A DNA stretch of 64,000 nt from Massospora cicadina (lineage: Eukaryota > Entomophthoromycota > Entomophthoromycetes > Entomophthorales > Entomophthoraceae): the NCBI GenBank assembly GCA_022478985.1, contig JAKSZP010009295.1:62001-126000 (forward strand), written 5' to 3'. How positions within the stretch are numbered: the stretch's first letter is position 1; every line of letters starts with the position of its first letter. The notes beneath the pieces were generated by a model. It was given only the letters and a program-made list of their open reading frames with translations, ran no database searches and was not told the origin of the DNA. Positions 53,801 through 64,000 of this stretch are shown in pieces. The position numbers and the translations under genes are program-made.

Positions 53801-56080
53801 CAGTATTATCTGAGTCTGGGCACAGGAGACATATAAAAATAGGCAAATTTTAGGTTGAAGAACCTTTTTATTGTATTTGGTTGAGCTTTTATACTTGATA
53901 GAGTCAAATATCTTAGGAAAAAAGAAATCTATATATAAAGATTCTAGATAAGATATCGAGTACAAGATAATTTATGTAATTGTACAGGATATTCCAGTGA
54001 TCTGTATTTTATAGCATTATTTAATGTTTCAAGTTAGACTTATCTAAAAGTTACTAAGTAATCCAATCATTCCAGCCATCTTTCTTTTATGAGTTAAACA
54101 TCAGTATATGATGTGTTAACATCACCTCAAGTCATGATTGGGCTGGCTATCTAAAGCATCACTATACATTGCTTAAATTTTTAAATTAGGCCAATGCAAC
54201 CAAGCACTAAAATAATCTACCATCACAGTTATTTTTTAAAGTTAAATGACAGAATGCAAGGATATTATGAGTCATGATGGTAACATGAAATGTTGCAGAA
54301 AGTTTCAAATATAGTCCAGATAAAAAATAGTCTTACCCTTTTACCATTTAAAAAAGTTTATTTAGTTATTTTTTATCAAAATTAAAAGGTATGATAATCT
54401 AAATGGCGCCATCTTTTTGTAAATTTATACTATTTGTAAGGACTCAATTAAGAGTGTCAAACTACTTTTGAACCACCTGAAATTAAGGGTTAAGAATTTT
54501 GAGGTCAACACTCGTTCTGGCAGTTTAAAAAATATAAGTTTTACCTAATAGCAAAAAGCTTATTTCCATAATACATGTCTTATGGCTAAATTTATCTGAA
54601 GATTAATGTAACAGTTCATTTACCACCATGCAGATATCTCATAATTCATCTGTTGTTTAACTCATACTAAGAAAAATAACTGAGAAAGTTTAATTTATTG
54701 TTTGATGGTTGAATCAGCCTAAATTAGTGCTGTGAGTGATAGGATTTAGATGGCTTATAACAGGAATGATTAGATAATTAAATAAACTAAGGCGCCATAA
54801 GTTGAAGTGACTATCAATAACTTGTCTTATAAAATAAATATACTGTATGCATGTATGTATGTTTGCTCAACATCTTCATATAACTGCTGAAAAATTGCAA
54901 TCAGACTTGGCACAGATCACATGAATAAGAGAAAAATGTAAGAAATTCAAAACAATTAGATAAATAAAAGTCCTCTCAGATTTATGATATAATTTATTGT
55001 AATGACAATCAGTATATTGTTTTGACTGAGTGAATTGGTATTTCCATTTGGTTAATTTATTAGGTTCAATAGATTCCCCAAGAGGTTAGTGGTTACTTAA
55101 TTAATTTAATAGACTAATAGTCTGTTAAGTGGTTGGTGATTTAGTTTATTAAATAGGCAATTTTAATTGACTAAGATATTTGGTTGTTATCTTCTTTAGT
55201 TGATAGTCGCTCTTGCTAGTTCACTATCAATGGGCATCTATAATACTTGGTCTAACATTAAACTATAGTATCATATCATTAATAAATCATTTTTATAAAA
55301 AGCTAATAAACATAATGTTATAATTTGCCAATTTTTGTTTACCAAATGGATAGAGCTAAAGAACACATTACTTTCTTGCATTTAATCACTGTTCAAAAAC
55401 TTTTATATAACATTTTTATTTCCAGCATTTGTATGATGTCATCATTATATTTTTAATGTTTATCTCTCTAAAAGATGACTGATTAGTTATTTTATTTAAG
55501 CAAATGGCTGGAGTAGCCTTATTTATAACTGTGAGAGATTAGGAAAATGGCTGGTAACAAAAATGAATACAAAGTTTAGAGTAATATCAGGCGGTATTTA
55601 TTTAGATGTTTTAAGTTAAAACCCACGTGCAGTAAAATAAGCAGTTGCTTAGTAACTATAGTAACATTGCGCTTATCTGGCAACAGAAAGATACTATCAT
55701 GCTCTTAAGATTTTTTACATTTTGTAAATTTCTATTTTTATTATATCACTACAGCTAAAAATGAACAGTTAAGGCTGCAATTTCAATGTTTCTCATATTA
55801 GCTCTAAGAGATATTATTTAAAAAAACTAAATAACTTGACTCATACTTTGAACAATATAGAAGATTTAATTTTGACATAAATAAAAAATGATGATGGCTC
55901 ATAAGAAGTAAAGTTAAATTATATTAGTTTCAATTTAGATAAATAAGTATTAAACTTACATAAAGGCTACACAATCAGGCAATAACCAAGATACATTTTT
56001 CCACATTCATAATACCTAAAAACTCATTTTATAATTTTGTAGCTATACTATTAATGATCAATATGACTGCATTTTCTGTT
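50900..56080. repeat. AT-rich tract with degenerate repeat of about 49 bp and paired longer repeats
   Basis: There are no coding frames. Units of the type TTAGCCAAAA-nn-ATTGAGCCTATCAAATTA-nn-AACCACC recur with a period of 47-50 bp at 52497-52690, 51085-51240, 52300-52500 and 53290-53400, and inverted at about 55050-55200. Two longer blocks, 51370-51880 and 53490-53990, are also related to each other (shared GAGTNTGGCACA near 51709 and 53812, ACACATACA near 51450 and 53545). Confidence 0.55.
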
Positions 56081-56890
56081 TTTAGTACTAGATGTTCCCA
56101 ACCCAAGGGGGGATTCATTGTTGTTTATTTAATTATGCCTGGACTCCTAAGAGTTTGAGGCGAGGGAAGGGAAGAGAGAATAAATTGATAAATTAGAGGG
56201 GATTGGTGCGCCAAAACCATGCTGCAGTAGAGACTGGGTGGGGGAGGGTCAGCAACAAGATAGAGGCCTTCAGGGTTACATTATAATGTACCTGAAAGTG
56301 GATGATCATGTGCAGTAGGGTCCACACCTACAAGTCAAAAGCCATATAAAGAAAATATTGTGAATAGTCCATAGAGCTGTGGCATAGGCAAGGACTAGAG
56401 GATTAATTGTGTTAGAAATTCCAAAAATTTTCAAAACCTAATATAGATCTAGCCTAAACTTTATATATCATTGTATGTATAAATCAACATCTAACCATAA
56501 TGGTCCAGCTCTGCTTAAGTGAAACTTCAATTCACTGAATAGTTTTGTGACAATTATTAGAAATCTTTTAATAAAAAAATGTCTGAAAAGAGCTATTCTT
56601 CCAGAAAGGATGTTTATAATCTTTCACCAATGTTAAAAATCTTTCCTCATTAGTGACATTCTGATTGCATTATAACATACTATATCACATCCTATAGAGA
56701 TAACTAATATTAGATTTAAAGTATGTTCCAGCCAGAGAAAAAAATTTTAGCCTCATAGTTTACTGTTCTCTTATTTAATTCTTAGATAATATTATCTCTA
56801 AGATTTTGCTAATGATTTGAAACTAATAATTTTTAAGCCCTTACAGTACCTATATTCATAATTCAGTGTAAAATCCAACAAACGGTACTT
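56081..56890. other. Interval without recognisable gene
   Basis: A slightly GC-richer patch (56100-56400) is followed by AT-rich sequence. It could hold the decayed 5' LTR of the next element, but I found no paired copy. Confidence 0.35.
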
Positions 56891-56896
56891 CCTGTC

Positions 56897-59700
56897 ATGT
56901 CTACTTCTGATGCACCATTTGGAAACATAAATTCACAGCAGTGGATAATTCTAGAAAGACCTTGCCTTCATCCAAGGAGTTTTTGAGTTTTACACAATGG
57001 GTGAATACCAACCAACAGAAGATGACTTTTCCAACATTAATTATTTCCAAGCTCAAGACTAGATGATTTTTTTTGATGGATCTTGATTCTACATATCAAA
57101 TTCAATCTTTTAATGCCACTGCTACTATTGATTGATTGATTATAGGGGCCATCCATCCAGGAGGTTTTTTATCAATCCTGAGCCTCTAGAGTCCCTTCCA
57201 TCATGATAAATTTGCACTATTTCATATTAGCCAGCAATGAGGTAGGAACAGCTAAAACTGAGCAATAACTTTGTCATTATGTACATCCTGATACACATAA
57301 TTAGCTAGGAATTTTGGGATTACACCAGGAGATGTAACAGCAATTCTCTCTAACCCAACATTTTCATTCTCATTTAATTATATAATATAAGCTGCTTCAA
57401 ACTTTGACTGTTATAACCAAAAAGCAATTAAGGACAATTAATGTTTGGTAGACTAATTTCTAGAACTAAATCACATAATATAGTCATGTGTTGCTGGATA
57501 ATTATGCCAAAAATTATCTCAAAAAGTTGTAAAGTCTGTTGACCATTTAATTAATGAATTACTAATGTTTATTATGCATTTGCAGTCCACCTTGACCAGC
57601 TGGTAAACTTGTATGTTTTTAGACTTTGTGTTATGGACGATCTTCTTACCCAATTTGTTTATTTCATAAATACTATCGCCAATAGGAAAGGTCCATCTGG
57701 GCCTCAAGGTTTCCCTGGACCTCCTAATTTCCCTTCCATGGTTTCTGAACATGTTGGTCCTAGGGGACCTATTGCCCTCCAGTTGGATGGTTCCCATGAC
57801 CCTCAAGGCCCCCAAGACCACCTGGTCATCACTACAAAACTATATACTGAATTGGTAATCATATACTAAAAGTGTCCAAAATTTGGAAACCCAAATAAAA
57901 GCTATAGATAGAGAATGTACTTTAACTTTAGTTGGTCAATCTCATAATACCAAATTTTCATTCCATAAATTATTAGCTGGGATTGAGAACGTTCATCATC
58001 TCTGTTAAAATAACAAAAAATCTCTAGAGGCTCAGTTTAATTCTTTTAATGACCTTTATTAATTGTTTATATGCTAAGAGTGTGATATCAAGAACAAATC
58101 AATGTATAACTCTTGATAAGAATTAGACTCTCACCTTCCTATAGAACTTTTAAATGAATGTGTTTTTTACTTTACAAGAAGATTCTAATTTAGGCCAGTA
58201 AGTTAACCAAACCTCTACTTTAGTCAATTTTCTGAGATATGAACATTCTGACTCTTTAAAAGTAATTACTTCAGCTGTTCATGTATTATCCAGTGAACCC
58301 CCTTTTTAAGCTCACTATAATGATAAGTATGATATTAATAATGGAGAATTATAGAGTATTTTATATAAGTACTAAAGAGCTATTGACAGTTTTACTGATC
58401 ATGAAAATTCATAACGTATCTTAAACATTTTGGCAAGTTAAAATTCACAGGTTCAAACTTTTCTATAAGAACAAAGAAGACTGCTAGTTGTATTGAAACA
58501 ACTAGACAATCAAGTCAACTCTATAATTGGTTCCAATCCCACTCAGGCATACTCTTATAATTATCTTGAGAAATAAGAAAATGATAACTAATTCCTTCAA
58601 CTCTTCAAAGAAATAAAGTATAACAATATATAACTGTCCAATATTCTATCTTTATTAATAGACATGGGGTAGTTAGGGTAGTTCTGTTCTCAACTTTTCA
58701 GCTAGCTCCTCAATATTGCTTCATTATTTTTCCCCACAAGAACCTAACCATTTTAGACTGACTGCTGAATTAGCAGGTTCCAACGCCATAGTCAGCCCCA
58801 GTAGAGCAACCTTTAAAGGCTAGCGGCCATGTATTAGGTATAATAAACCAATTATACATTTACTACAGGCCGCATTTCTCAGGTTAACTTACAAACATTC
58901 AACAAAAAAAGTGTTATAAGGCTTTAGTATCTTTAGAAAGGCCCTAATTGCTTAAAGCCTTGAGCAATTTAACCTAAGGTAGGAATTTAATTATAGGCTA
59001 ATTACTCAAGAACCAAATTTTACCCACTAGCATTGTTAGTGATTGCGCCCAATCGAGCATTGATTGGCATCAACACTGAGATTACATCCTTATATAAAGT
59101 CAACTAATACTCAAATGGATTGATCACCAAGCAAAGATTTGATGATGACTTGTACTAACAAATTCCAAAATTGATTCAACACTGAACAAAATAGTCTTAG
59201 AAAATCCAATAATATTGCTTTCTGTCTCCATGGAGTAGCCCTAGATATTATGACACCACATTTAGAGCCCTCAACTCTTAGTATTAAGTTAAAATCGCCC
59301 TCAACAAGGAGATTTAGAGTGACTTAATCCTATCTAATTCAAAAAAGGCTTATGGATATCCAGATAAAAAGGAGAAACTAATTAAGAATTTGCTCTATGA
59401 TTTATTGTGATTTTTAGAACTTAGTGGCATACAAAAAGCCTACGTTGGATAATGTTATCTCTGTTGTGTTAAATGGTTTCTCTTCATGGGAACAAATATT
59501 ACTGTATTTATATTGCTTAAAGAAACATTTCTGCTCATTCTTTGATATTAAGGAGGCGCTAATGGAAATCACTAATGGGGTAGTGAATTCACCCACATGA
59601 TTCAATTCTCTTTACTATATCCATCTGGTTCCTAACAACAAGTCTAGAGAGATGAGGTCCATGCACTTATTGTGTGTTATAAAGAATTGATGAAAAGGTG
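56897..59700 (+). pseudogene. Gag with collagen-like segment (degraded copy)
   Basis: MSTSDAPFGNINSQQW (56897) corresponds to the start of the better copy at 62821. LMDLDSTYQIQSFNATATID (about 57075) aligns with PYLDGNQIQLQYENLNNVVQ. LDQLVNLYVFRLCVMDDLLT then leads to KGPSGPQGFPGPP (57690-57725), four Gly-X-Y triplets, and scattered GPRGP and GPQD. After the LTR-like interruption the capsid reads HGVALDIMTPHLEPSTLS (about 59230) and TLDNVISVVLNGFSSWEQIL with KKHFCSFFDIKEALMEITNG (59440-59575), close to SVKRHFTTFRDIKEALLD of the 15-kb element. Confidence 0.7.
58440..59110 (-). repeat. LTR-like block related to the old element, inside the collagen-Gag relic
   Basis: AGAACAAAGAAGACTGCTAG and GGTTCCAATCCCACTCAGGCAT at 58470-58550 match the end region of the 30971 and 45846 LTRs (AGAACAAAGAAGATTGCTAA; TTCCAACCCTACTCAGGTAT) in the same orientation. 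Gag sequence lies on both sides, so this looks like a solo LTR. Its ends are approximate. Confidence 0.5.
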
Positions 59701-59929
59701 CTGGAAACACCGTTCAATAGCTGAAAAGTAAATTTACCATATGACGCAAGGTTCCCTATATTGACAAATATATGTTGCCTCAATAATAAATGATAATGCC
59801 TCTGACAATTACTATGTAGTTTTTTCTATATGAGACACTGATTTACATGAAGAGTTAGTTGTTTAAAATCCTCTTTACTCTTTTCTTTTCTAAATGCTTT
59901 GAGTCCCTAAATTCTATATTTGACTTTTG

Positions 59930-62340
59930 GTAATGATGTATCTCAAGTTCAAGTAGTGGTATACAAGGTGAAATTCTAGCTATCATTGATATGGTTCTTC
60001 TTTTGATGCGATCTCATCCAAGCTTATAATGAAGATAAAAAATCTCCTAACTTGAACCATACCTAGGTTTTGGGACTGCTGGCCTCTCTTATATCAGATA
60101 CCTAGGTATCTATTTTAACTACCTCAGTGCTTCAATAAATTGGTTTTGAACATCACTGTTGTCATGCTTTGATATTTGTCATTGTCCTCTTCTGTAAAAG
60201 TTTCTAGTTATCTTGACTCTATCATCAGTCATAAAGATAATTACCTTTCTTTGATTGACTATTAAGTGCTTCTAATATTGGATAATGTTCCTATCAAAAA
60301 CTGGGGGATTTTAATGAGTGTATGCGTGTTAGAATAATCTCACTTTTATAACCTGGTTTTAATATTAGATCTGGTGGCAAAGAAATTTTTTTACCTTTTG
60401 TATATGTAGAAAAAAGGAATGCTTATATCTACTTACATACCCATAACTACCCCTTCCAAGTCTCAAGTGAGATTTAATATATGAATCCAGATACTATTCC
60501 AAAGAACCATGTGCTAAAGGTATTGGGTAATGTTAATCATTCTTAGTTATAGCTTTACCATGCCCTGAGATTCTGATTATGCTTACAATGGACCTTGTTG
60601 AAAATAGAATGACTTGACCCATTTTTTGACTTGAATGTAAGGCAATTATAACTTCATTATTAGATTTTCCAAAGAAATTTGTTTTGACGTTAACCCCATG
60701 ACACCTATTTGAACCTTTTTCTGACCTATCATTCCCTTAGTACAATCTCATTATATGATAGTTGATAATCCTAATCACAAGAGCATTATTCCTTCTTGAA
60801 TGAATCGATTTAACTATAAATATTATTTTACACATATTAAATAAAGGATTAACTCATTTATCAAACCTTGTTGTTTATTTTTAGTAGATCTTTAGAATAG
60901 TCTACCTATCCTAAAGAATCAAGACCTTTTCTGCATAGTCATTCTATATGTAAGAAGAAATAGTTGGGCTGGCCAACTTGAACCTGTGCAGTAGCAAGAA
61001 AAGGGACCTCTCGCTACAGACTATACTAGTGTTATTACCTATTCTCACTAAATACCCTAGGAATTTAAAAACAAAAGTTCCACATTTCTTACCTAAGCCC
61101 CATCCTATAGAAAAAAGCTCTTATCGTTATCAGATATGAAGAATTATGCTAATAAGGTCTGGAATACTACCCTCTTATTGCAAGAATTGAAGTTGTTTAT
61201 AAAAATTCTCTTTTTCTGAGAGAGGTAAAAATGGCTGAAGCGCTCTTTGAAATGTAGGCTGATATCTTCTCTAATAATGTAGGAGAATTTGGTTGATGTA
61301 ACTGCAATTTCTTCATACTTTTAATGAACATTTATATCAATTGAAAGAGGAGTATAATTGACTTCATTGGGCCTCCATAATACTAATTCCTTAAAAATTC
61401 TTGTTATTTATAACTGAATTGGAATTTTTAGGTCATAAGTCAATTGGAAAGGAATATTAACTCAGTTAACCAAAGTAGGCGTAATCTGGGAAATGCCCAT
61501 ATTTAAAAGAGCATGGGACTTTTAAGTTTTTTGGGGGTGGCTGATTATTACCACCGATTTATCTCCCACTCTGCTGAAATTGCAGAGAACTTGGTATAAT
61601 TTTGCATAAAAAATCCATTTTTTAATTTATCTCAACAGAAATTGTTTAACTCTTTTTTTAGTACTAGGTAATTGTTTAACTCTTACATAATACTTTATCT
61701 ACTGCTCTTTTTAGCTCACCCTGACTTTAATTGTCCATTTCTTTTAAATTATGGATGCTAGTGATATTGCCATCAGAGCTACAATTGCTCAGCATGATAC
61801 TAATTAAGATGTATTGGTACATCACATAATGTTTTTTTCTAACTTTACAAAGGTGGAAGTTCTCATTTTGACCTTTATGTATATTTTTATTCTATGTTTG
61901 TTCATTTATAACTCTGAAAATATTAGACTAATTTGAATGTTTTAAAAGGGTGAACCACTTGGGTCCCATTCTAATTTTGTAAATATTGTCCAGTATCTGA
62001 CCAGCAATTTACTAATTAATTTAAAATTTAATAGAAGTAATTGTGGTCAAGTGTGTGTCTAGTTCATTTCTATATACTTAATTCTGACATTGGAAAATCA
62101 ATAGCTTCAAATCAACTTTTTATTTATATTATAATTTATAAAAAGTGATGGTGTCAATTGTGAGTATAATTTATTGCTGGATAAACTTTATTATGACATT
62201 AGAAAATTGGTAGCTTCAAATTAACTTTTTACTTACATTATAATTTATCAAAAGAGATGGTGGTCCTTTGTAAGTCTAGTATTTTGGTAGATGAACATCA
62301 ATAGGTTTACATTAATTAAACATATTGAAAAAACTAAGTA
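59930..62340 (+). pseudogene. Protease, RT/RNase H remnants of the collagen-Gag relic
   Basis: SSFDAISSKLIMKIK followed by the out-of-frame FGTAG (59970-60080) matches PVNVISSKLMKKIK ... FGTAG of the 15-kb protease; the DTG reads as IDM/YG with damage. FFGVADYYHRFISHSAEIAE (about 61530-61590) is the RT-RNase H connection, and CPFLLIMDASDIAIRATIAQ (about 61730-61790) is the start of RNase H with its Asp. The RT between 60.2 and 61.5 kb is unreadable. Confidence 0.65.
61995..62290 (+). repeat. Tandem duplication with period of about 109 bp
   Basis: TTCTGACATTGGAAAATC (62082) and TTATGACATTAGAAAATT (62191) start two copies that continue in parallel (AGCTTCAAATYAACTTTTTA, TATAATTTAT). The preceding GTGGTCAAGTGTGTGTCTAG matches GTGGTCCTTTGTAAGTCTAG, giving a partial third unit. 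Confidence 0.65.
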
Positions 62341-62345
62341 GATAC

Positions 62346-62759
62346 TGTCAGAAATCAAGATAAAAATCAAATAGAATTCCCTTCTTCCAAATCAGGCCAT
62401 GCCAAATTGGTTGTCAAACCTACCCAAGATAAATCTATTTCAGGATCCTCCTTCCCTATTCCTGAGTCACGTGGGGCGGCGTTTCCACACATTCATTCAG
62501 GTGAGCAGCGCTATCCATTGAGGACGCCCTTGAGGAGGCCATTCTGGAAGATCAGTAAAGATCCTGAACATATGAGGCCCTGATGATCCCAAAAGCACTG
62601 AGTCCCAATGCACCCTATAAATATTGAAGCCTTTTAGCTTAATAGATTATTTGGTATTCTAACCCTTTTTCCCATTTTCTTCTCAGAGCTCTTTCCAAAT
62701 TTTCCAGCTTTGAGCCACCACTAACCCTGGCGCCAGTCCAAAGAGCTGTAGCGCCAACA
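62346..62759 (+). repeat. 5' LTR (about 414 bp) of a collagen-Gag retrotransposon
   Basis: The 5' end is taken at TGTCAGAAATCAAG and the 3' end at GTAGCGCCAACA, because the primer-like site and Gag follow. TATAAATA at 62616-62623 is a good TATA candidate. The partner LTR would lie beyond the window, so the start is inferred only from the TG...CA rule. Confidence 0.6.
62616..62623 (+). promoter_or_regulatory. Candidate TATA box in the LTR
   Basis: TATAAATA in the context CACCCTATAAATATTGAAG lies about 140 bp upstream of the LTR end, a normal U3/R position. Confidence 0.5.
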
Positions 62760-62763
62760 GAAG

Positions 62764-62782
62764 TTGTGATCACTACAGGGGG
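62764..62782 (+). other. Candidate primer-binding site
   Basis: TTGTGATCACTACAGGGGG lies 4-5 bases after the LTR end. It shares the CACTACAGGGG core with the site at 34724 and, with one change, the site at 16045. Confidence 0.5.
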
Positions 62783-62820
62783 CTCTGAGCTGTCCTAAGT
62801 GAAAACGTCTATCACAAAAA

Positions 62821-64000
62821 ATGGAAAATACTAGCAGCCCTGATGATCAAATAACCAGTCAGTCAAGAAGCGTTACTCGATGGGTTAGTATCTCACAATA
62901 AGCAATGCTGCCCTCACAGCCGGTGAAGCTAAAATTTCAGGCCATTTTTCAACTCTCGCTGCCCTACCTTGATGGGAACCAAATTCAACTCCAGTATGAA
63001 AACCTCAATAATGTCGTTCAACAACTAATAAATGTCATCTACTCCATGGGCGCCCGCTCCAGCTGCTCCTGTGCCTCCTCCATACCTTCCACAATGTGGG
63101 ACCTCTACGCCTCAGCTGTATTGCCAGCTGGGGAACTTACCCTGGGGCCTGATCGCTACCTTTATAACTTTGTCCACCCCGCTATCCATCACCTCCTTCA
63201 GCTAGTCAGATTACACCACCAGGAGGTCTCCTGGCAACTAGGACTCACCCAGAATTTAGATCCCTACATCATTGACTTCTATGATGCCGCCTCTTCCTTT
63301 GTGCATGACAACTGCAAAGCTATTATTGATAACCAATGATTAATCAATGAGATCTGCGATCAAATTGTAGTATTGGACAGCGGAATCTCCAGCTACTTCG
63401 AGGAGCAATTTTGTCAAAACGCGCAGCTATTTGAGGTGACATGGACCCAGCGTCTCCTCCAAGTTGAAGGATTGGTACAATCCCTAAAACAGCACTATTG
63501 AGAGAAGGCCTCTCATGACTACCCCCATGAGTGCTGGGCCAGAAGGACCTAGGGGGCCTGAAGGCCCCGAGGGGCGTCAAGGGCCAGCTGGATCCAAAGG
63601 ACCACGCGGGCCTCCTGGACCCCCAGGCCCTTCAACATCAGGCAAACCCAAAGACCCCTGGCGAAGGGATGTAACGACAGCCCTGTCTGCCTTACAGGAT
63701 CAAATCCAAAAGGTGGCACTGGGATGCAAGCTCTGATCAGATGGTGTCCCCTCTACCCCAGGTTCTCTATTGAGGCAAATGTCAGATGAAATGAATAACC
63801 TCAGTGCCTTCACTAAGCTTACCAACGCTTGTATCTCCCAGCTTGAACAAACTTGTCAAGGGCTTTAAAACCCGGTTGACCAACCTCAAAAGCCATCTCC
63901 ATCTACAGAACACTGAGATTTAATCCTTAAAGGAGCAGGTTGCCAATAAGGCTTCTGCTTCGACCCTCAGCCAGAATTGGGACTACATCCAAGAGGACTT
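62821..64000 (+). pseudogene. Gag with collagen-like Gly-X-Y segment (better preserved copy, partial)
   Basis: ATG 62821 opens MENTSSPDDQITSQSRS. After a TAA at 62899 the same frame runs open for 144 codons (62905-63339) as a helical domain (FQAIFQLSLPYLDGNQIQLQ, LQLVRLHHQEVSWQLGLTQN). It continues past a TGA at 63337 with ICDQIVVLDSGISSYFEEQF and [16 protein letters not shown] frameshift near 63505 leads to eleven uninterrupted Gly-X-Y triplets (63536-63634: [33 protein letters not shown]), then [20 protein letters not shown] and MSDEMNNLSAFTKLTNACIS, a coiled-coil-like stretch, to the window edge. The capsid proper should lie beyond 64000. It is classed as Gag because an LTR and primer site precede it and the 57-59 kb copy continues into capsid and protease. 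Confidence 0.75.

Larger units (their letters stand above)
56897..62340 (+). mobile_element. Decayed Ty3/gypsy relic with collagen-like Gag
   Basis: Plus-strand order: Gag N-terminus (from 56897), collagen-like triplets (57690), capsid (59200-59650), protease (59960-60120), RT-RNase H connection (61530) and RNase H (61760). The Gag and protease match the 15-19 kb element, and the Gag N-terminus matches the element at 62821. An unrelated LTR-like block (58440-59110) interrupts gag. No own LTRs could be delimited. Confidence 0.7.

Noticed and set aside
54845..54870. Microsatellite (GTATGTATGT)
   Set aside because: Only a few units; too short to be notable.
57519..57821. 100-codon minus-strand open frame with Pro/Arg-rich text
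   Set aside because: It is the antisense of the collagen-like Gly-X-Y coding tract; the GC-rich triplets keep the opposite frame open.
63344..63580. 78-codon minus-strand open frame
   Set aside because: It is a shadow of the collagen-bearing Gag frame on the plus strand.

Overview
The window looks like gene-poor, AT-rich eukaryotic nuclear DNA built almost entirely from retrotransposons in different stages of decay. I found no intact host gene, rRNA, functional tRNA or CRISPR array. Tad1/L1-type LINEs, a chromodomain Ty3/gypsy element and other Ty3/gypsy families together suggest a TE-rich fungal genome, perhaps a basidiomycete. That assignment is inference; no single marker proves it.

Layout. 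1-5.9 kb: a LINE on the minus strand (LINE-A, running off the left edge), interrupted by a 2-kb plus-strand gag-only retroposon with a 10-bp target duplication. 5.9-10.3 kb: AT-rich DNA with a tRNA-derived SINE (6921-7214) and a decayed LTR-retrotransposon gag. 10.3-22.1 kb: a second minus-strand LINE (LINE-B), split by a 4.1-kb plus-strand non-autonomous LTR element (15173-19308). 22.1-24.1 kb: unidentified coding remnants. 24068-30023: a minus-strand chromovirus (Ty3/gypsy with C-terminal chromodomain), flanked by TTTGG duplications and lacking a recognisable gag. 30971-46711: an old minus-strand Ty3/gypsy element, split inside its RNase H domain by a younger 8.5-kb plus-strand Ty3/gypsy element (33603-42075, CGTGT duplications). 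46.7-50.9 kb: unidentified minus-strand coding remnants, with a second SINE copy (48885-49166, 17-bp duplications). 50.9-56.9 kb: very AT-rich DNA with a degenerate repeat of about 49 bp. 56.9-62.3 kb: a plus-strand Ty3/gypsy relic with a collagen-like Gag. 62346-64000: a better preserved 5' end (LTR, primer site, Gag) of a related element, running off the right edge.

The most unusual points are four. (1) The 15-19 kb element has an LTR with a 75-bp tandem repeat that is exactly 25 codons long; it continues the pol reading frame, so the LTR once encoded a repetitive C-terminal tail. (2) A Gag family carries a Gly-X-Y collagen segment between helical regions. (3) The LTRs of the 8.5-kb element are a mosaic of perfectly identical and strongly diverged blocks. 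(4) Target duplications resolve four nested insertions and two SINE insertions. Almost every reading frame is broken by stops and frameshifts, so the coding entries are pseudogenes and relics.
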